Shown here: positions 25,086-33,290 of the stretch, piece by piece
How positions within the stretch are numbered: the stretch's first letter is position 1
Layout: each line of letters opens with the position of its first letter
Source of the DNA: Streptomyces sp. ISL-36
GTDB taxonomy: Bacteria; Actinomycetota; Actinomycetes; Streptomycetales; Streptomycetaceae
Assembly (NCBI RefSeq): GCF_018614205.1
Contig: NZ_JAGGOS010000120.1
Span: forward strand, 44,635 to 108,634
Reading direction: 5' to 3'
DNA: 64,000 nucleotides
The notes under the pieces: generated by a model
Told to the model about the DNA's origin: nothing
Databases searched by the model: none
What the model saw: the letters and a program-made list of their open reading frames with translations, nothing else
Position numbers and translations under genes: made by a program

Positions 25086-26006
25086 TCACTTGACCGAGCC
25101 CGCCATCACCCCCTGCACGAAGTGCCGCTGGAAGGCGAAGAAGACCACGACCGGGACGATCAGGGAGAGGAAGGCGCCGGGTGCCAGCACGTCGATGTTG
25201 CTGCCGAACTGCCGTACCTGCGACTGGAGTTCCACTGTGAGCGGCTGGGAGGAACTGTCCGCGAACAGCAGCGCCACCAGCATGTCGTTCCACACCCAGA
25301 GGAACTGGAAGATCGCCAGGCTCGCGATGGCGGGCCGGCCCACCGGCAGCACGAGCTGCATGAAGATCCGCCACTCACTCCCCCCGTCCATCCGCGCGGC
25401 CTCCAGCATCTCGCGCGGGATGTCGGCGAAGTAGTTGCGCAGCAGGAAGACGGCGAACGGCAGCCCGTACGCGACATGGAACAGCACCACGCCCGGGATC
25501 GTGCCGAACAGGCCCAGTTGACCGAAGAGCTTGGCGACGGGCAGCAGCCCCACCTGGACCGGCACCACCAGCAGCGCGACGACGAGCAGGAAGATCCAGT
25601 CGCGGCCGGGGAAGTCCAGCCAGGCGAAAGCGTATCCGGCGAGTGCGGCGATGACGACGACGAGCACGGTCGTCGGCACCGAGATGAGCACCGTGTTCCA
25701 GAAGGCGCGTGTGATCCCGGCATTGGCCAGCAGTGCCGTGTAGTTGTCGAGCGACAGCCGGCCGGGATCACCCAGCGCGGTCCACCAGCCGCTCGACGCG
25801 CTGTCGTCGGCCGAGCGCAGCGAGGAGAGCAGAAGACCGGCGACCGGGGTGATCCAGACCAGGCCGACGACCGCCAGGAACGCCTGGACCAGGCCGTTGG
25901 CCAGCCACCGGCGGAGCCGGCCGCCGGGACGGCGGCGGGATGCCGGCCGTGCGGAGGGGGGTGGAGCGGACGGCTTCGAAGGAGGTGCGGTGACGGTCGC
26001 GCTCAT
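25086..26006 (-). CDS. Sugar ABC transporter permease, MalG type
   Basis: This 306-residue inner-membrane permease has six transmembrane helices. The EAA loop is 'IPREMLEAARMDGGSEWRIF' followed by 'MQLVLPVGRPA', the docking site for the ATPase. A Pro/Ala/Ser/Arg-rich cytoplasmic N-terminus precedes TM1. Its start overlaps the stop of the MalF-type gene (ATGA at 26003-26006). It is the last gene of the GH13-binding protein-MalF-MalG operon. No ATPase gene is present, so it probably uses the shared MsiK-type ATPase encoded elsewhere. Confidence 0.92.
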   Translation of the reverse strand: MSATVTAPPSKPSAPPPSARPASRRRPGGRLRRWLANGLVQAFLAVVGLVWITPVAGLLLSSLRSADDSASSGWWTALGDPGRLSLDNYTALLANAGITRAFWNTVLISVPTTVLVVVIAALAGYAFAWLDFPGRDWIFLLVVALLVVPVQVGLLPVAKLFGQLGLFGTIPGVVLFHVAYGLPFAVFLLRNYFADIPREMLEAARMDGGSEWRIFMQLVLPVGRPAIASLAIFQFLWVWNDMLVALLFADSSSQPLTVELQSQVRQFGSNIDVLAPGAFLSLIVPVVVFFAFQRHFVQGVMAGSVK

Positions 26007-27337
26007 GACTGGCTCCTGCGGAAGCGGCGGACGTTGAAGACCATGGCGGGGATGACCAGCAGCAGGAGCAGTACACCGAGCGCACTGCCGAGCCCCTGGT
26101 TGTTGCCGCCGCCGAAGGAGACGAGCCACATCTGGGTGGCCAGTACGGTGGCGTCCTCCTGCACCGGGCCCGGCGCGATGATGTAGATGAGGTCGAAGAC
26201 CTTCATCACGTTGATCACCAGAGTCACGAAGACGACCGTCAGTACGGGCGCGAGCAGCGGCACCGTGATCCTGCGGAACACCTGCCACTCGCTCGCCCCG
26301 TCCATCCGGGCGGCCTCCAGCGCGTCACGCGGTAGCGACGACAGGCCCGCGCCGATGAGCACCATGGCGAAGCCGGTCCAGATCCACAGGTACGCGCCGA
26401 TGATCGCCGGGGTGACGAGGGCCGGACCGAGCCAGGAGACGCCCTCGTAGGGCGGCGCGAAGTTCGCCGCGGGCAGCCTCACCGTGTACGCGTCCGACGC
26501 CTCCAGGCCGGCGAAGCGGAACGAGCCGTCGGCCGCCGTCGTCGTGGTGGCGGCCGTCTCGCCGTCCCGTACGGCCTCCACCGTCAGCCCCGGCAGACCG
26601 TGCTCGGCCGGGTCGATCACGCCGGGCCTGCCGCCTCCGCCGGGCGTGAAGTCCAGGAAGACGGCACCGCGCAGTTCACCCGCGGCCGGTTTCGCCGGGG
26701 ACGCCGGTTTCGCCTCGGCGGGCACGTCCTTGGGGGACACGCCCACGAGCCCGAGGCTGACGGTGCCGCCCGGTGTGAGGGCCTCGGCCGTTCCGTACGA
26801 CCCGTCCGGGGCCTTCTCCAGGCCCTGGTCGTCCCGGGCACGGGCGGTCGGATACGAGGACGTGCTCGTGAAGGCGTCGTGCACGCCGACGACCGCGGCG
26901 TTGAGGACGCCCTTGTCGGGGTCCTCCTCGTAGGCGAGGCGGAAGATGATGCCGGCCGCGAGGAAGGAGACGGCCATCGGCATGAACAGCAGCAGCTTGA
27001 ACGCGGTGGCCCAGCGGACCTTCTCCACCAGCACGGCGAGGATCAGCCCGAGCCCGGTGAGCAGGGTCGGGGCGACGACGACCCAGAGGGCGCTGTTGCG
27101 GATGGCGGTCAGGGTGGCCGGGTCGCGGAACATCTCCGCGTAGTTCTCCCCGCCGACGAACCGGGTCCCGGACGCGTCGAAGAAGCTGCGGCCGACGGAG
27201 AACAGGACGGGGTAGACGACCAGTGCGCCGAGGAGCAGCAGCGCGGGCAGGACGAAGGCGACGGCGATGGTCCGCCGGCGGCGCTGGGCGCGCCGCCGGG
27301 GATTCGCGGCCCCCACGGGAGTGGTGAGGGTGGTCAT
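26003..27337 (-). CDS. Sugar ABC permease, MalF type, with large Ig-like insertion
   Basis: This 444-residue permease exceeds the usual 290-320 residues. TM1 is about 23-45, TM2 83-105 and TM3 112-134. An extracytoplasmic insertion spans about 135-305 before TM4 (308-330). The insertion contains a Cna-B/SdrD-B-like module (about 221-293: 'AVFLDFTPGGGG', 'GLPGLTVEAVRDGETA', 'TTAADGSFRFAGL', 'AYTVRLP'). The EAA loop 'LPRDALEAARMDGASEWQVF' follows at about 335-354. E. coli MalF also has a large Ig-like periplasmic loop (P2) that contacts the binding protein, so a similar role is inferred here. The start is ATG 27337. It lies just after the binding-protein gene in the same operon. Confidence 0.9.
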   Translation of the reverse strand: MTTLTTPVGAANPRRRAQRRRRTIAVAFVLPALLLLGALVVYPVLFSVGRSFFDASGTRFVGGENYAEMFRDPATLTAIRNSALWVVVAPTLLTGLGLILAVLVEKVRWATAFKLLLFMPMAVSFLAAGIIFRLAYEEDPDKGVLNAAVVGVHDAFTSTSSYPTARARDDQGLEKAPDGSYGTAEALTPGGTVSLGLVGVSPKDVPAEAKPASPAKPAAGELRGAVFLDFTPGGGGRPGVIDPAEHGLPGLTVEAVRDGETAATTTTAADGSFRFAGLEASDAYTVRLPAANFAPPYEGVSWLGPALVTPAIIGAYLWIWTGFAMVLIGAGLSSLPRDALEAARMDGASEWQVFRRITVPLLAPVLTVVFVTLVINVMKVFDLIYIIAPGPVQEDATVLATQMWLVSFGGGNNQGLGSALGVLLLLLVIPAMVFNVRRFRRSQS

Positions 27338-27342
27338 GTCCG

Positions 27343-28674
27343 TCAGCCCTTGTACGCCTTGGCCGCGGCGGCCTCCAGCGCGGCCGCCGTCGCCGCGGGC
27401 TTCGACGGGTCGCGCAGGAAGTCCTGGAGCAGCTTCCACTCCCCCACGCCCTTGGTGCCGCCGAAGGAGGCCGGGGCCTGGTCCGACATGTCGAAGCGCA
27501 CCGAGTCCCCGGCGTCGATCAGCGACTTGGCGGTCTCGCGCAGGGTGTCGTCGCCGTAGGAGGCGAGGTCGAGCTTCTTGTTGGGGGACAGGAATCCGCC
27601 GGCCCCGGCCCACACGGCGGCGGCCTCGGGCGTCGCCAGGTACTCCAGGAACGCGGTCGCGGCCTTCTGGTTCTTGCCGTCCTTCAGGACGACGGCGGCG
27701 TCACCGCCGCTGACGACGGGGGCCTTGCCGCCCGTCACCGCGGGGAAGGGGAAGAAGGTGGCGTCCTGGCCGATCTTCTTGCCGAACTGGTCCTTGGCGA
27801 TGCCGGCCACGAAGTCGCCCTCGTACACCATCCCCGCCTCGGGCTCGGGGCCGAAGACCTTTTCGACGGAGCCGGGGAAGTCGGTGCCCAGCGCCCCCTT
27901 CTGGCCGCCGGCTATCAGCTTCTTGTCGGAGAACAGCGTGCCGAGCGTGGTCAGCGCCTTGACGACGCTGGGGTCGGTCCAGCTGATCTCGTGCTTGGCG
28001 AGCTGGTCGTACTTCTCGGGGCCGGCCTGGGAGAGGTAGATGTTCTCGAACCAGTCGGTGAGCGTCCAGCCGTCCTCACCGGCGACCGCGAAGGCCGACA
28101 GGCCGGAGTCGGAGACGGCCTGGCCGCTCTCGAGCATCTCCTCGTACGTCTTCGGCGGCTTGACACCGGCCTGCTCGAACGCCTCCGGGCTGTACCAGAC
28201 GGTCGACTTGTGCGCCGCCTTGAAGTACAGGCCGTACAGCTTGCCGTCGACGGATCCGTACTCCTTCCAGACCGGCGCGTAGTTGGCGTCGACGGCCTTC
28301 TGGGTCGTCGCGGACAGCGGCATGAGCCAGTTCTTCTCGGCGAACTGCTGGAGCACGCCGACCTGGGGGACCATCACCACGTCGGGGGCGTTGCCGCCCT
28401 CGATCTTGCTGCCGACGACGGTGGAGACGTTGTCACCGGTCGAGGTGAACTGGGTCTTGGCTCCGGTCTTCTCGGTGAAGGCGTCCAGCACCTTCTGGAA
28501 GTTCTTCTGCTCGGCGCCGGACCAGACACCGGCCACGTTCAGGGTCTGGCCGCTGAGTTCCTTGCCGCCACCGCCCGCGCTCACCGGGCCGCCGCCGCAG
28601 GCGGTCGCCCCGAGCGCCAGGGTGAGCGCCGAGCAGCACGCCATCGCCGTCCGTCGTCGCATGTTCATGGTCAT
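27343..28674 (-). CDS. Alpha-glucoside ABC transporter binding lipoprotein
   Basis: This 443-residue solute-binding lipoprotein has a signal peptide with lipobox ATAC (Cys about 26) and a Gly-rich spacer. The family-1 binding-protein fold follows: 'GKELSGQTLNVAGVWSGAEQ', 'GGNAPDVVMVPQVGVLQQFA', 'WYSPEAFEQAGVKPPKTYEE'. AglE-like proteins of this kind bind maltose/alpha-glucosides, and the upstream GH13 gene supports that. Its first ATG (28674) overlaps the GH13 stop (ATGA) directly after GGAGGT. ATG 28668 has better spacing and may be the true start. Confidence 0.9.
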   Translation of the reverse strand: MTMNMRRRTAMACCSALTLALGATACGGGPVSAGGGGKELSGQTLNVAGVWSGAEQKNFQKVLDAFTEKTGAKTQFTSTGDNVSTVVGSKIEGGNAPDVVMVPQVGVLQQFAEKNWLMPLSATTQKAVDANYAPVWKEYGSVDGKLYGLYFKAAHKSTVWYSPEAFEQAGVKPPKTYEEMLESGQAVSDSGLSAFAVAGEDGWTLTDWFENIYLSQAGPEKYDQLAKHEISWTDPSVVKALTTLGTLFSDKKLIAGGQKGALGTDFPGSVEKVFGPEPEAGMVYEGDFVAGIAKDQFGKKIGQDATFFPFPAVTGGKAPVVSGGDAAVVLKDGKNQKAATAFLEYLATPEAAAVWAGAGGFLSPNKKLDLASYGDDTLRETAKSLIDAGDSVRFDMSDQAPASFGGTKGVGEWKLLQDFLRDPSKPAATAAALEAAAAKAYKG

Positions 28675-30356
28675 ACCTCCGAGGTGGTGTGGTCACTGAT
28701 CCACCAGGCGGCGGTGGATCCGGGCAGTACGCCGGCCGGGCAGGGGCCGCTGGACAGCAGGGGGGCGCCGGAGACCGGTGCGGGCACCGGTGCGGCGGTG
28801 AAGTTCACGGCGCAGACCAGGCCCTCGCCGCGTTCGAAGGCCAGGACGCCGGGTGGCGCCTCCAGCCAGCGCAAGGTGCCTTCGCCCAACTGGGGCAGGC
28901 CACGGCGCAGTTGGAGGCCGTCGCGGTACAGGTGCCAGAACGAGCGCGTGTCGGCGAGCGCCCGGTCGGTGGCGTGTTCCGCGAACCAGCCGGGCTGCGG
29001 CAGCCACGGCTTGGCGCTCTCGGCGCCGGTGCTGAAGCCGAACGGCGAGGCGTGGCCCGACCACGGCAGCGGTACGCGGCAGCCGTCGCGGATCCGGGCC
29101 CGGCTGCCGGTGCGGCGGAAGATCGGGTCGGTGAGCACCTCGTCGGGCAGGTCCACGACCTCGGGCAGGCCGAGCTCCTCGCCCTGGTAGATGTAGGCGG
29201 CGCCGGGCAGCGCCAGCATCAGCAGGGCGGCGGCCCGCGCCCGGGCGGCCCCCAGGCCGCTGCCCTCGGTGCCGGACTCCCCGTACCGGGTGACGGTGCG
29301 GACCTGGTCGTGGTTGTTGAGCACCCAGGTGACGGTGGATCCGGTGCCGGCGATGTCCCGCATGGCGTCGTCGATGACCGTACGGAAGGTGCCGGCGTCC
29401 CAGGGGGCGCCGAGGAGGTCGAAGAAGAACGCCTGGTGCAGCTCGTCGCGGCGTACGTACATGGCGTGCTCGCGGGCGGTCGGTACGGAGACCTCGCCGA
29501 CGAGCAGCCGCTCGCGCCCGTCGCGGGCGGTGTACTCCTCGCAGACCGACCGCCAGTGGCGCCACACGTCGTGGACCTCAGGCTGGTTCCAGGCCAGCGG
29601 GTTGACCGAGTCGCGGGTGCGGGCGTCGGCCTCGGGATCGGAGGAGTCCGGCAGGTCGGGGTGCTTGAACAGGCCGGCGGCGACGTCGATGCGGAAGCCG
29701 TCGACGCCCCGGTCCAGCCAGAAGCGCAGGACGTGGTCGAAGTGGTCGCCTACCTCGGGGTTGCGCCAGTTCAGGTCGGGCTGCTCGGGCGTGAACATGT
29801 GCAGGTACCACTGGCCGGGTGTGCCGTCCTCCTCGGTGACCCGGCTCCAGGCCGGCCCGCCGAACATGGCGTGCCAGTTGTTGGGCGGCTCGTCGCCGCC
29901 GGGGCCGCGGCCGTCGGCGAAGTGGAACCGGGCGCGGGCCTGGCTGCCGGGGCCCGCCGTGAGCGCCTCGCGGAACCAGGCGTGCTCGCTGGAGCAGTGG
30001 TTGGGGACGATGTCCAGCAGCACTTTGATGCCGAGCCGGTGCGCGTCGGCGACCAGCCGGCCGAACTCCTGCAGGTCGCCGAAGACGGGGTCCACATCGC
30101 AGTAGTCGGCGACGTCGTAGCCGTGGTCGGCCTGCGGAGAGGGGTAGAACGGGCTCAGCCAGATGCCGTCGACGCCGAGCTTCTTCAGGTACGGGAATCC
30201 GGCGCGGACGCCGGCGAGGTCGCCGATGCCGTCTCCGGTGCTGTCCAGGAAGCTGCGGACGTACACCTGGTAGATCACCGCGTCACGCCACCAGGGGTGG
30301 GCGGGGCGGTGTGTGAGGCGCTGCGCGAGGCCGTCGCCGGCGGGAGCTGTGAGCAT
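28671..30356 (-). CDS. GH13 alpha-glucosidase
   Basis: This cytoplasmic GH13 enzyme of about 561 residues retains all four canonical regions: 'DIVPNH' (about 115-120), 'GFRIDVA' with nucleophile Asp (about 224), the acid/base in 'LLVGEVS' (Glu about 288) and 'NNHD' (about 347-350). 'WWRDAVIYQVYVRSFLDSTG' at the N-terminus is typical of oligo-alpha-glucosidases. No signal peptide is present, so it cleaves imported maltosides or isomaltosides. It is first in the operon with the binding protein and the two permeases. The ATG at 30356 and the GTG at 30359 are adjacent alternative starts. Confidence 0.93.
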   Translation of the reverse strand: MLTAPAGDGLAQRLTHRPAHPWWRDAVIYQVYVRSFLDSTGDGIGDLAGVRAGFPYLKKLGVDGIWLSPFYPSPQADHGYDVADYCDVDPVFGDLQEFGRLVADAHRLGIKVLLDIVPNHCSSEHAWFREALTAGPGSQARARFHFADGRGPGGDEPPNNWHAMFGGPAWSRVTEEDGTPGQWYLHMFTPEQPDLNWRNPEVGDHFDHVLRFWLDRGVDGFRIDVAAGLFKHPDLPDSSDPEADARTRDSVNPLAWNQPEVHDVWRHWRSVCEEYTARDGRERLLVGEVSVPTAREHAMYVRRDELHQAFFFDLLGAPWDAGTFRTVIDDAMRDIAGTGSTVTWVLNNHDQVRTVTRYGESGTEGSGLGAARARAAALLMLALPGAAYIYQGEELGLPEVVDLPDEVLTDPIFRRTGSRARIRDGCRVPLPWSGHASPFGFSTGAESAKPWLPQPGWFAEHATDRALADTRSFWHLYRDGLQLRRGLPQLGEGTLRWLEAPPGVLAFERGEGLVCAVNFTAAPVPAPVSGAPLLSSGPCPAGVLPGSTAAWWISDHTTSEV

Positions 30357-30422
30357 CACCCGTTGACCTGTTTCTTCGTGAAGGGGTGCGCGCCATCCAG
30401 AGCGGATAGCCGTTATGCATGC

Positions 30423-30453
30423 ATGTTAAGTAGGCATGACGAGAAGGTGTCAA
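30423..30453 (-). promoter_or_regulatory. Candidate promoter of the alpha-glucoside operon
   Basis: On the minus strand TTGACA (30453-30448) is followed 18-19 bases later by TTAACA/TAACAT (30429-30423). The self-complementary ATGCATGCAT lies immediately downstream (about 30416-30425) and could be an operator. This AT-richer stretch is unusual for the window. No LacI-type gene adjoins it. Confidence 0.45.
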
Positions 30454-30588
30454 CGACTGTGCGAAAACCAGCGGATGTTGGGGTTGTATATCCCGGTATG
30501 TACCGTGAGCAGGCAGCGAGAAGTCAGGCCACGAATACCTAACAGATAACTAGTGAAGATCGCCGAAGGTGGAAGAGAGGCGATCGGG

Positions 30589-31863
30589 TCAGCGGCGGTG
30601 GGTGATGGCCGCGAGCTCGCCGGCCAGCCGTCGTACGGCCGCCGCGGGCGTCTGGTGCTGCGCCATCGCGTCATGCACCACGGCCTGCACGGCCAGGCTG
30701 ACCTGCTCGTACCGCGGGCTCTTGGGGCGCGGAGCGGCCGCGAGCACGCTGGTGCGGAGCGCGGGCAGGTACGGGAACCGCCGCACGAGCGCCGGATCCT
30801 GGTACAGCGCGGCCCGCACCGGAGGCAGCGCGCCCTCGGTCAGCACGCGTCGCTGCACCTGCTCGCTCGTGAGGTACGCGATGAGGTCACGCGCCGAGTC
30901 CGGGTGCCGCGCATGGCTGCTCACCGCCAGGTTCGACCCGCCCAGCACGCTCGTGCCGGGCCCGTCCGGGCCGGGCAGCGGTACGGCGCCGAACTTTCCC
31001 GCCACCCTGGAGTCCGCGCCGGACGCGCCGGCGTAGGCGTACGGCCAGTTGCGCAGGAAGAGCAGCCGGCCGTTCTGGAACGCCTGCCGCGACTCCTCCT
31101 CCGTGTACGTCAGCGCCTCCCGTGGGATCCAGCCGTCGCGTACGCCCCGGGCGAGGAACCCGATTCCCGCGCGGGCCGCCGGTGACTCCACCGTGACCCG
31201 CTCGCCCTCGTCGCCGAGGATCGAGCCGCCCGCCGAGTAAACGGCCTCGGCGGCATTGACGGTCAGGCCCTCGTACGGCAGGAACTGCCCCGCGTATCCG
31301 CCGAGCCCGTGCCGGGGCGCGATGGTGCGCGCCTGCCGCTCCAGCTCCGCCCAGGTCCGCGGTGGCCGTTCGCCCTCGCGGTCGAGCACGTCCTTGCGGT
31401 AGAAGAGCATTCCGGCATTGGTGACATAGGGGACGGCGTACAGCTTTCCGTCGTACGTCGCCGTGTCCACGACCGGCCGCAGGAAGCTGTCGAGCGGGAG
31501 CCGGGTCCGGTCCACGGGCGCGATCCATCCGGCCGCGGCGAACTCCGTCGTCCAGGCCACGTCGATATTGAGGACGTCGAACCTGCCCGCGCCCGAGCGC
31601 AGGTCGGTGACCATCTGGGCGCGGGTCTCGTCCGCCGAGTCCGGCAGTTCGACCAGTGTGACCCGTTCGCCCGGATGTGTCTGGTTCCAGCCGTCGAGCA
31701 CGCGGCCGAGGTAGCCCGTGAGGTCGCCGGCCGTGGCGAGGGTCATCGGGCCGCGCCCGTCATCGCTTTCCCCGGCCGCCGGGGCGGCGCCGGATGCCGC
31801 GTATCCGGTCAGAATGACCACGGCGACCAGGAGACCCCTACCCGCGGCACGTATCCACCGCAT
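30589..31863 (-). CDS. Orphan sugar-binding protein with altered lipobox
   Basis: This 424-residue family-1 solute-binding protein contains 'MTLATAGDLTGYLGRVLDGW', 'RFDVLNIDVAWTTEFAAAGW' and 'KLYAVPYVTNAGMLFYRKDV', similar to trehalose/maltose-binding proteins. The signal region 'LLVAVVILTGYAASG' has the shape of a lipobox (L-T-G-C) but Tyr21 replaces Cys (TAC at 31803-31801). It is therefore probably released or only membrane-anchored. The start at 31863 follows GGAGG. No permease genes are adjacent, and the divergent neighbour is a PadR regulator. Confidence 0.85.
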   Translation of the reverse strand: MRWIRAAGRGLLVAVVILTGYAASGAAPAAGESDDGRGPMTLATAGDLTGYLGRVLDGWNQTHPGERVTLVELPDSADETRAQMVTDLRSGAGRFDVLNIDVAWTTEFAAAGWIAPVDRTRLPLDSFLRPVVDTATYDGKLYAVPYVTNAGMLFYRKDVLDREGERPPRTWAELERQARTIAPRHGLGGYAGQFLPYEGLTVNAAEAVYSAGGSILGDEGERVTVESPAARAGIGFLARGVRDGWIPREALTYTEEESRQAFQNGRLLFLRNWPYAYAGASGADSRVAGKFGAVPLPGPDGPGTSVLGGSNLAVSSHARHPDSARDLIAYLTSEQVQRRVLTEGALPPVRAALYQDPALVRRFPYLPALRTSVLAAAPRPKSPRYEQVSLAVQAVVHDAMAQHQTPAAAVRRLAGELAAITHRR

Positions 31864-31987
31864 AGGTTCCTCCCAGTGCACCGGCGCAGGACATCGGCGT
31901 CCGGCGTCTCGGGCATGTATACCCGTTAGGCATGGGCGATACTAGAGCCCACATCACATCGGGGGCCGGCGGAGGAGGACAGCACGA

Positions 31988-32503
31988 GTGCGCCTTCCGC
32001 TCCTCGCTCTCCTGGCACGCGGGCCCGCCCACGGCTACGAGCTCAAGCAGGACCTTGAGCAACTGCTGGGCGCCGCGTACCCTCCCACCAACGTCGGCCA
32101 GATCTATGTGACGCTCGGCCGGCTGGAGAAGTCCGGTCTCATCGAAGGCGAGGAGATCGCCCAGGAGAGCCGGCCCAACAAGAAGATCTACCGCCTCACC
32201 GACGCCGGGCAGGAAGCACTGCGCGCCTGGTTCGAGGAGACGGCCGACGAACCGAGGGTCCGGGACGAGTTCTTCATGAAGCTCGCCCTCGCTCCCAGGA
32301 CCGGGCTCGCCGACCAGATCGCCCTCATCAACAAGCAGCGACGCGAGTACCTCAACACGATGCGCAACCTGTCCAAGCTGGCCGCGACCGAAGACCGGGA
32401 CAACCGCATAGCCCACCTGCTGATCGAGGGCGCCATGCTGCATCTGCAGGCCGACCTCGACTGGCTGGAGCGCTGCCAGGAGGAACTGGAGGACCTGCAG
32501 TGA
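31988..32503 (+). CDS. PadR-family regulator
   Basis: This 171-residue regulator starts MRLPLLALLARGPAHGYELK, the classic PadR opening. It continues with 'NVGQIYVTLGRLEKSGLIEG' as the recognition region and 'KIYRLTDAGQEAL' as the wing, and ends in a dimerising helical tail (95-171). PadR proteins typically repress a downstream transporter. Its stop overlaps the start of the ABC ATPase gene (GTGA), so the three genes form an autoregulated operon. The inducer is unknown. Confidence 0.92.
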   Translation: MRLPLLALLARGPAHGYELKQDLEQLLGAAYPPTNVGQIYVTLGRLEKSGLIEGEEIAQESRPNKKIYRLTDAGQEALRAWFEETADEPRVRDEFFMKLALAPRTGLADQIALINKQRREYLNTMRNLSKLAATEDRDNRIAHLLIEGAMLHLQADLDWLERCQEELEDLQ

Positions 32504-33288
32504 CGGACGCCTCCGCCGTATCCCCCGTACCCGCCGTATCGGCCGAGCCGCTGCTCCGCGCCGAGGGCCTCACCAAGACCCACCACGGCGAGGGCGTCCC
32601 CGCCCATGCCGTACGCGGTGTCGACCTGGCCGTCCGGCACGGCGAGTTCGTCGCGGTCACCGGCCCCTCGGGCGCCGGGAAGTCCACCCTGCTGCATCTC
32701 CTCGGCGGCCTCCAGCGCCCCGACAGCGGCTCCCTGTGGCTCGACGGCGAGTGCACCGACGGCTACAGCGAGGCGCGGTGGGCCGTCGAGCGGCGGCGGC
32801 GCATCGGCATCGTCTTCCAGTTCTTCAACCTCGTCTCCAACCTCACCGTCGCCGACAACGTCGAGCTCCCCGCCCTGCTGGCCGGGGCGTCCGCCCGGCA
32901 GGCCCGGGCCGAGCGCGAGGAGCTCCTGGCCGAGCTCGGTCTCGACGGCAAGGCCCGCAGCATGCCCGGCGAACTGTCCGGCGGCGAGCAGCAGCGCGTC
33001 GCCCTCGCCCGCGCCCTGGTCAACCATCCGCGCCTGCTCCTCGCCGACGAACCGGCCGGCAGCCTCGACAGCAAGGGCACCCGTGAGGTGATGCGGCTGC
33101 TGACCCGCTTCCACCAGCGCGGGCAGAGCATCGTGCTCGTCACCCACGACGCGCGGCTCGCCTCCGCGGCGGACCGGGTGATCAGCTTCTTCGACGGCCG
33201 CATAGCCGACGACGCGGAGCTGGGCGGTACGCCGCCGCGCGGCACCGGCCTGTCCGGCGTACTCGAACTGAACGAACTGAAGGACTGA
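32500..33288 (+). CDS. MacB/LolD-type ABC ATPase
   Basis: This 262-residue ATPase has Walker A 'GPSGAGKS' (55-62), Q-loop 'FQFFN', signature 'LSGGEQQR' (159-166), Walker B 'LLLADEP' (179-185) and H-loop 'VTHD'. It belongs to the family that works with FtsX-like permeases to export lipids, peptides or antibiotics by mechanotransmission rather than import. It is coupled to the upstream PadR gene and followed 2 bases later by its permease. Confidence 0.93.
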   Translation: MTDASAVSPVPAVSAEPLLRAEGLTKTHHGEGVPAHAVRGVDLAVRHGEFVAVTGPSGAGKSTLLHLLGGLQRPDSGSLWLDGECTDGYSEARWAVERRRRIGIVFQFFNLVSNLTVADNVELPALLAGASARQARAEREELLAELGLDGKARSMPGELSGGEQQRVALARALVNHPRLLLADEPAGSLDSKGTREVMRLLTRFHQRGQSIVLVTHDARLASAADRVISFFDGRIADDAELGGTPPRGTGLSGVLELNELKD

Positions 33289-33290
33289 CC

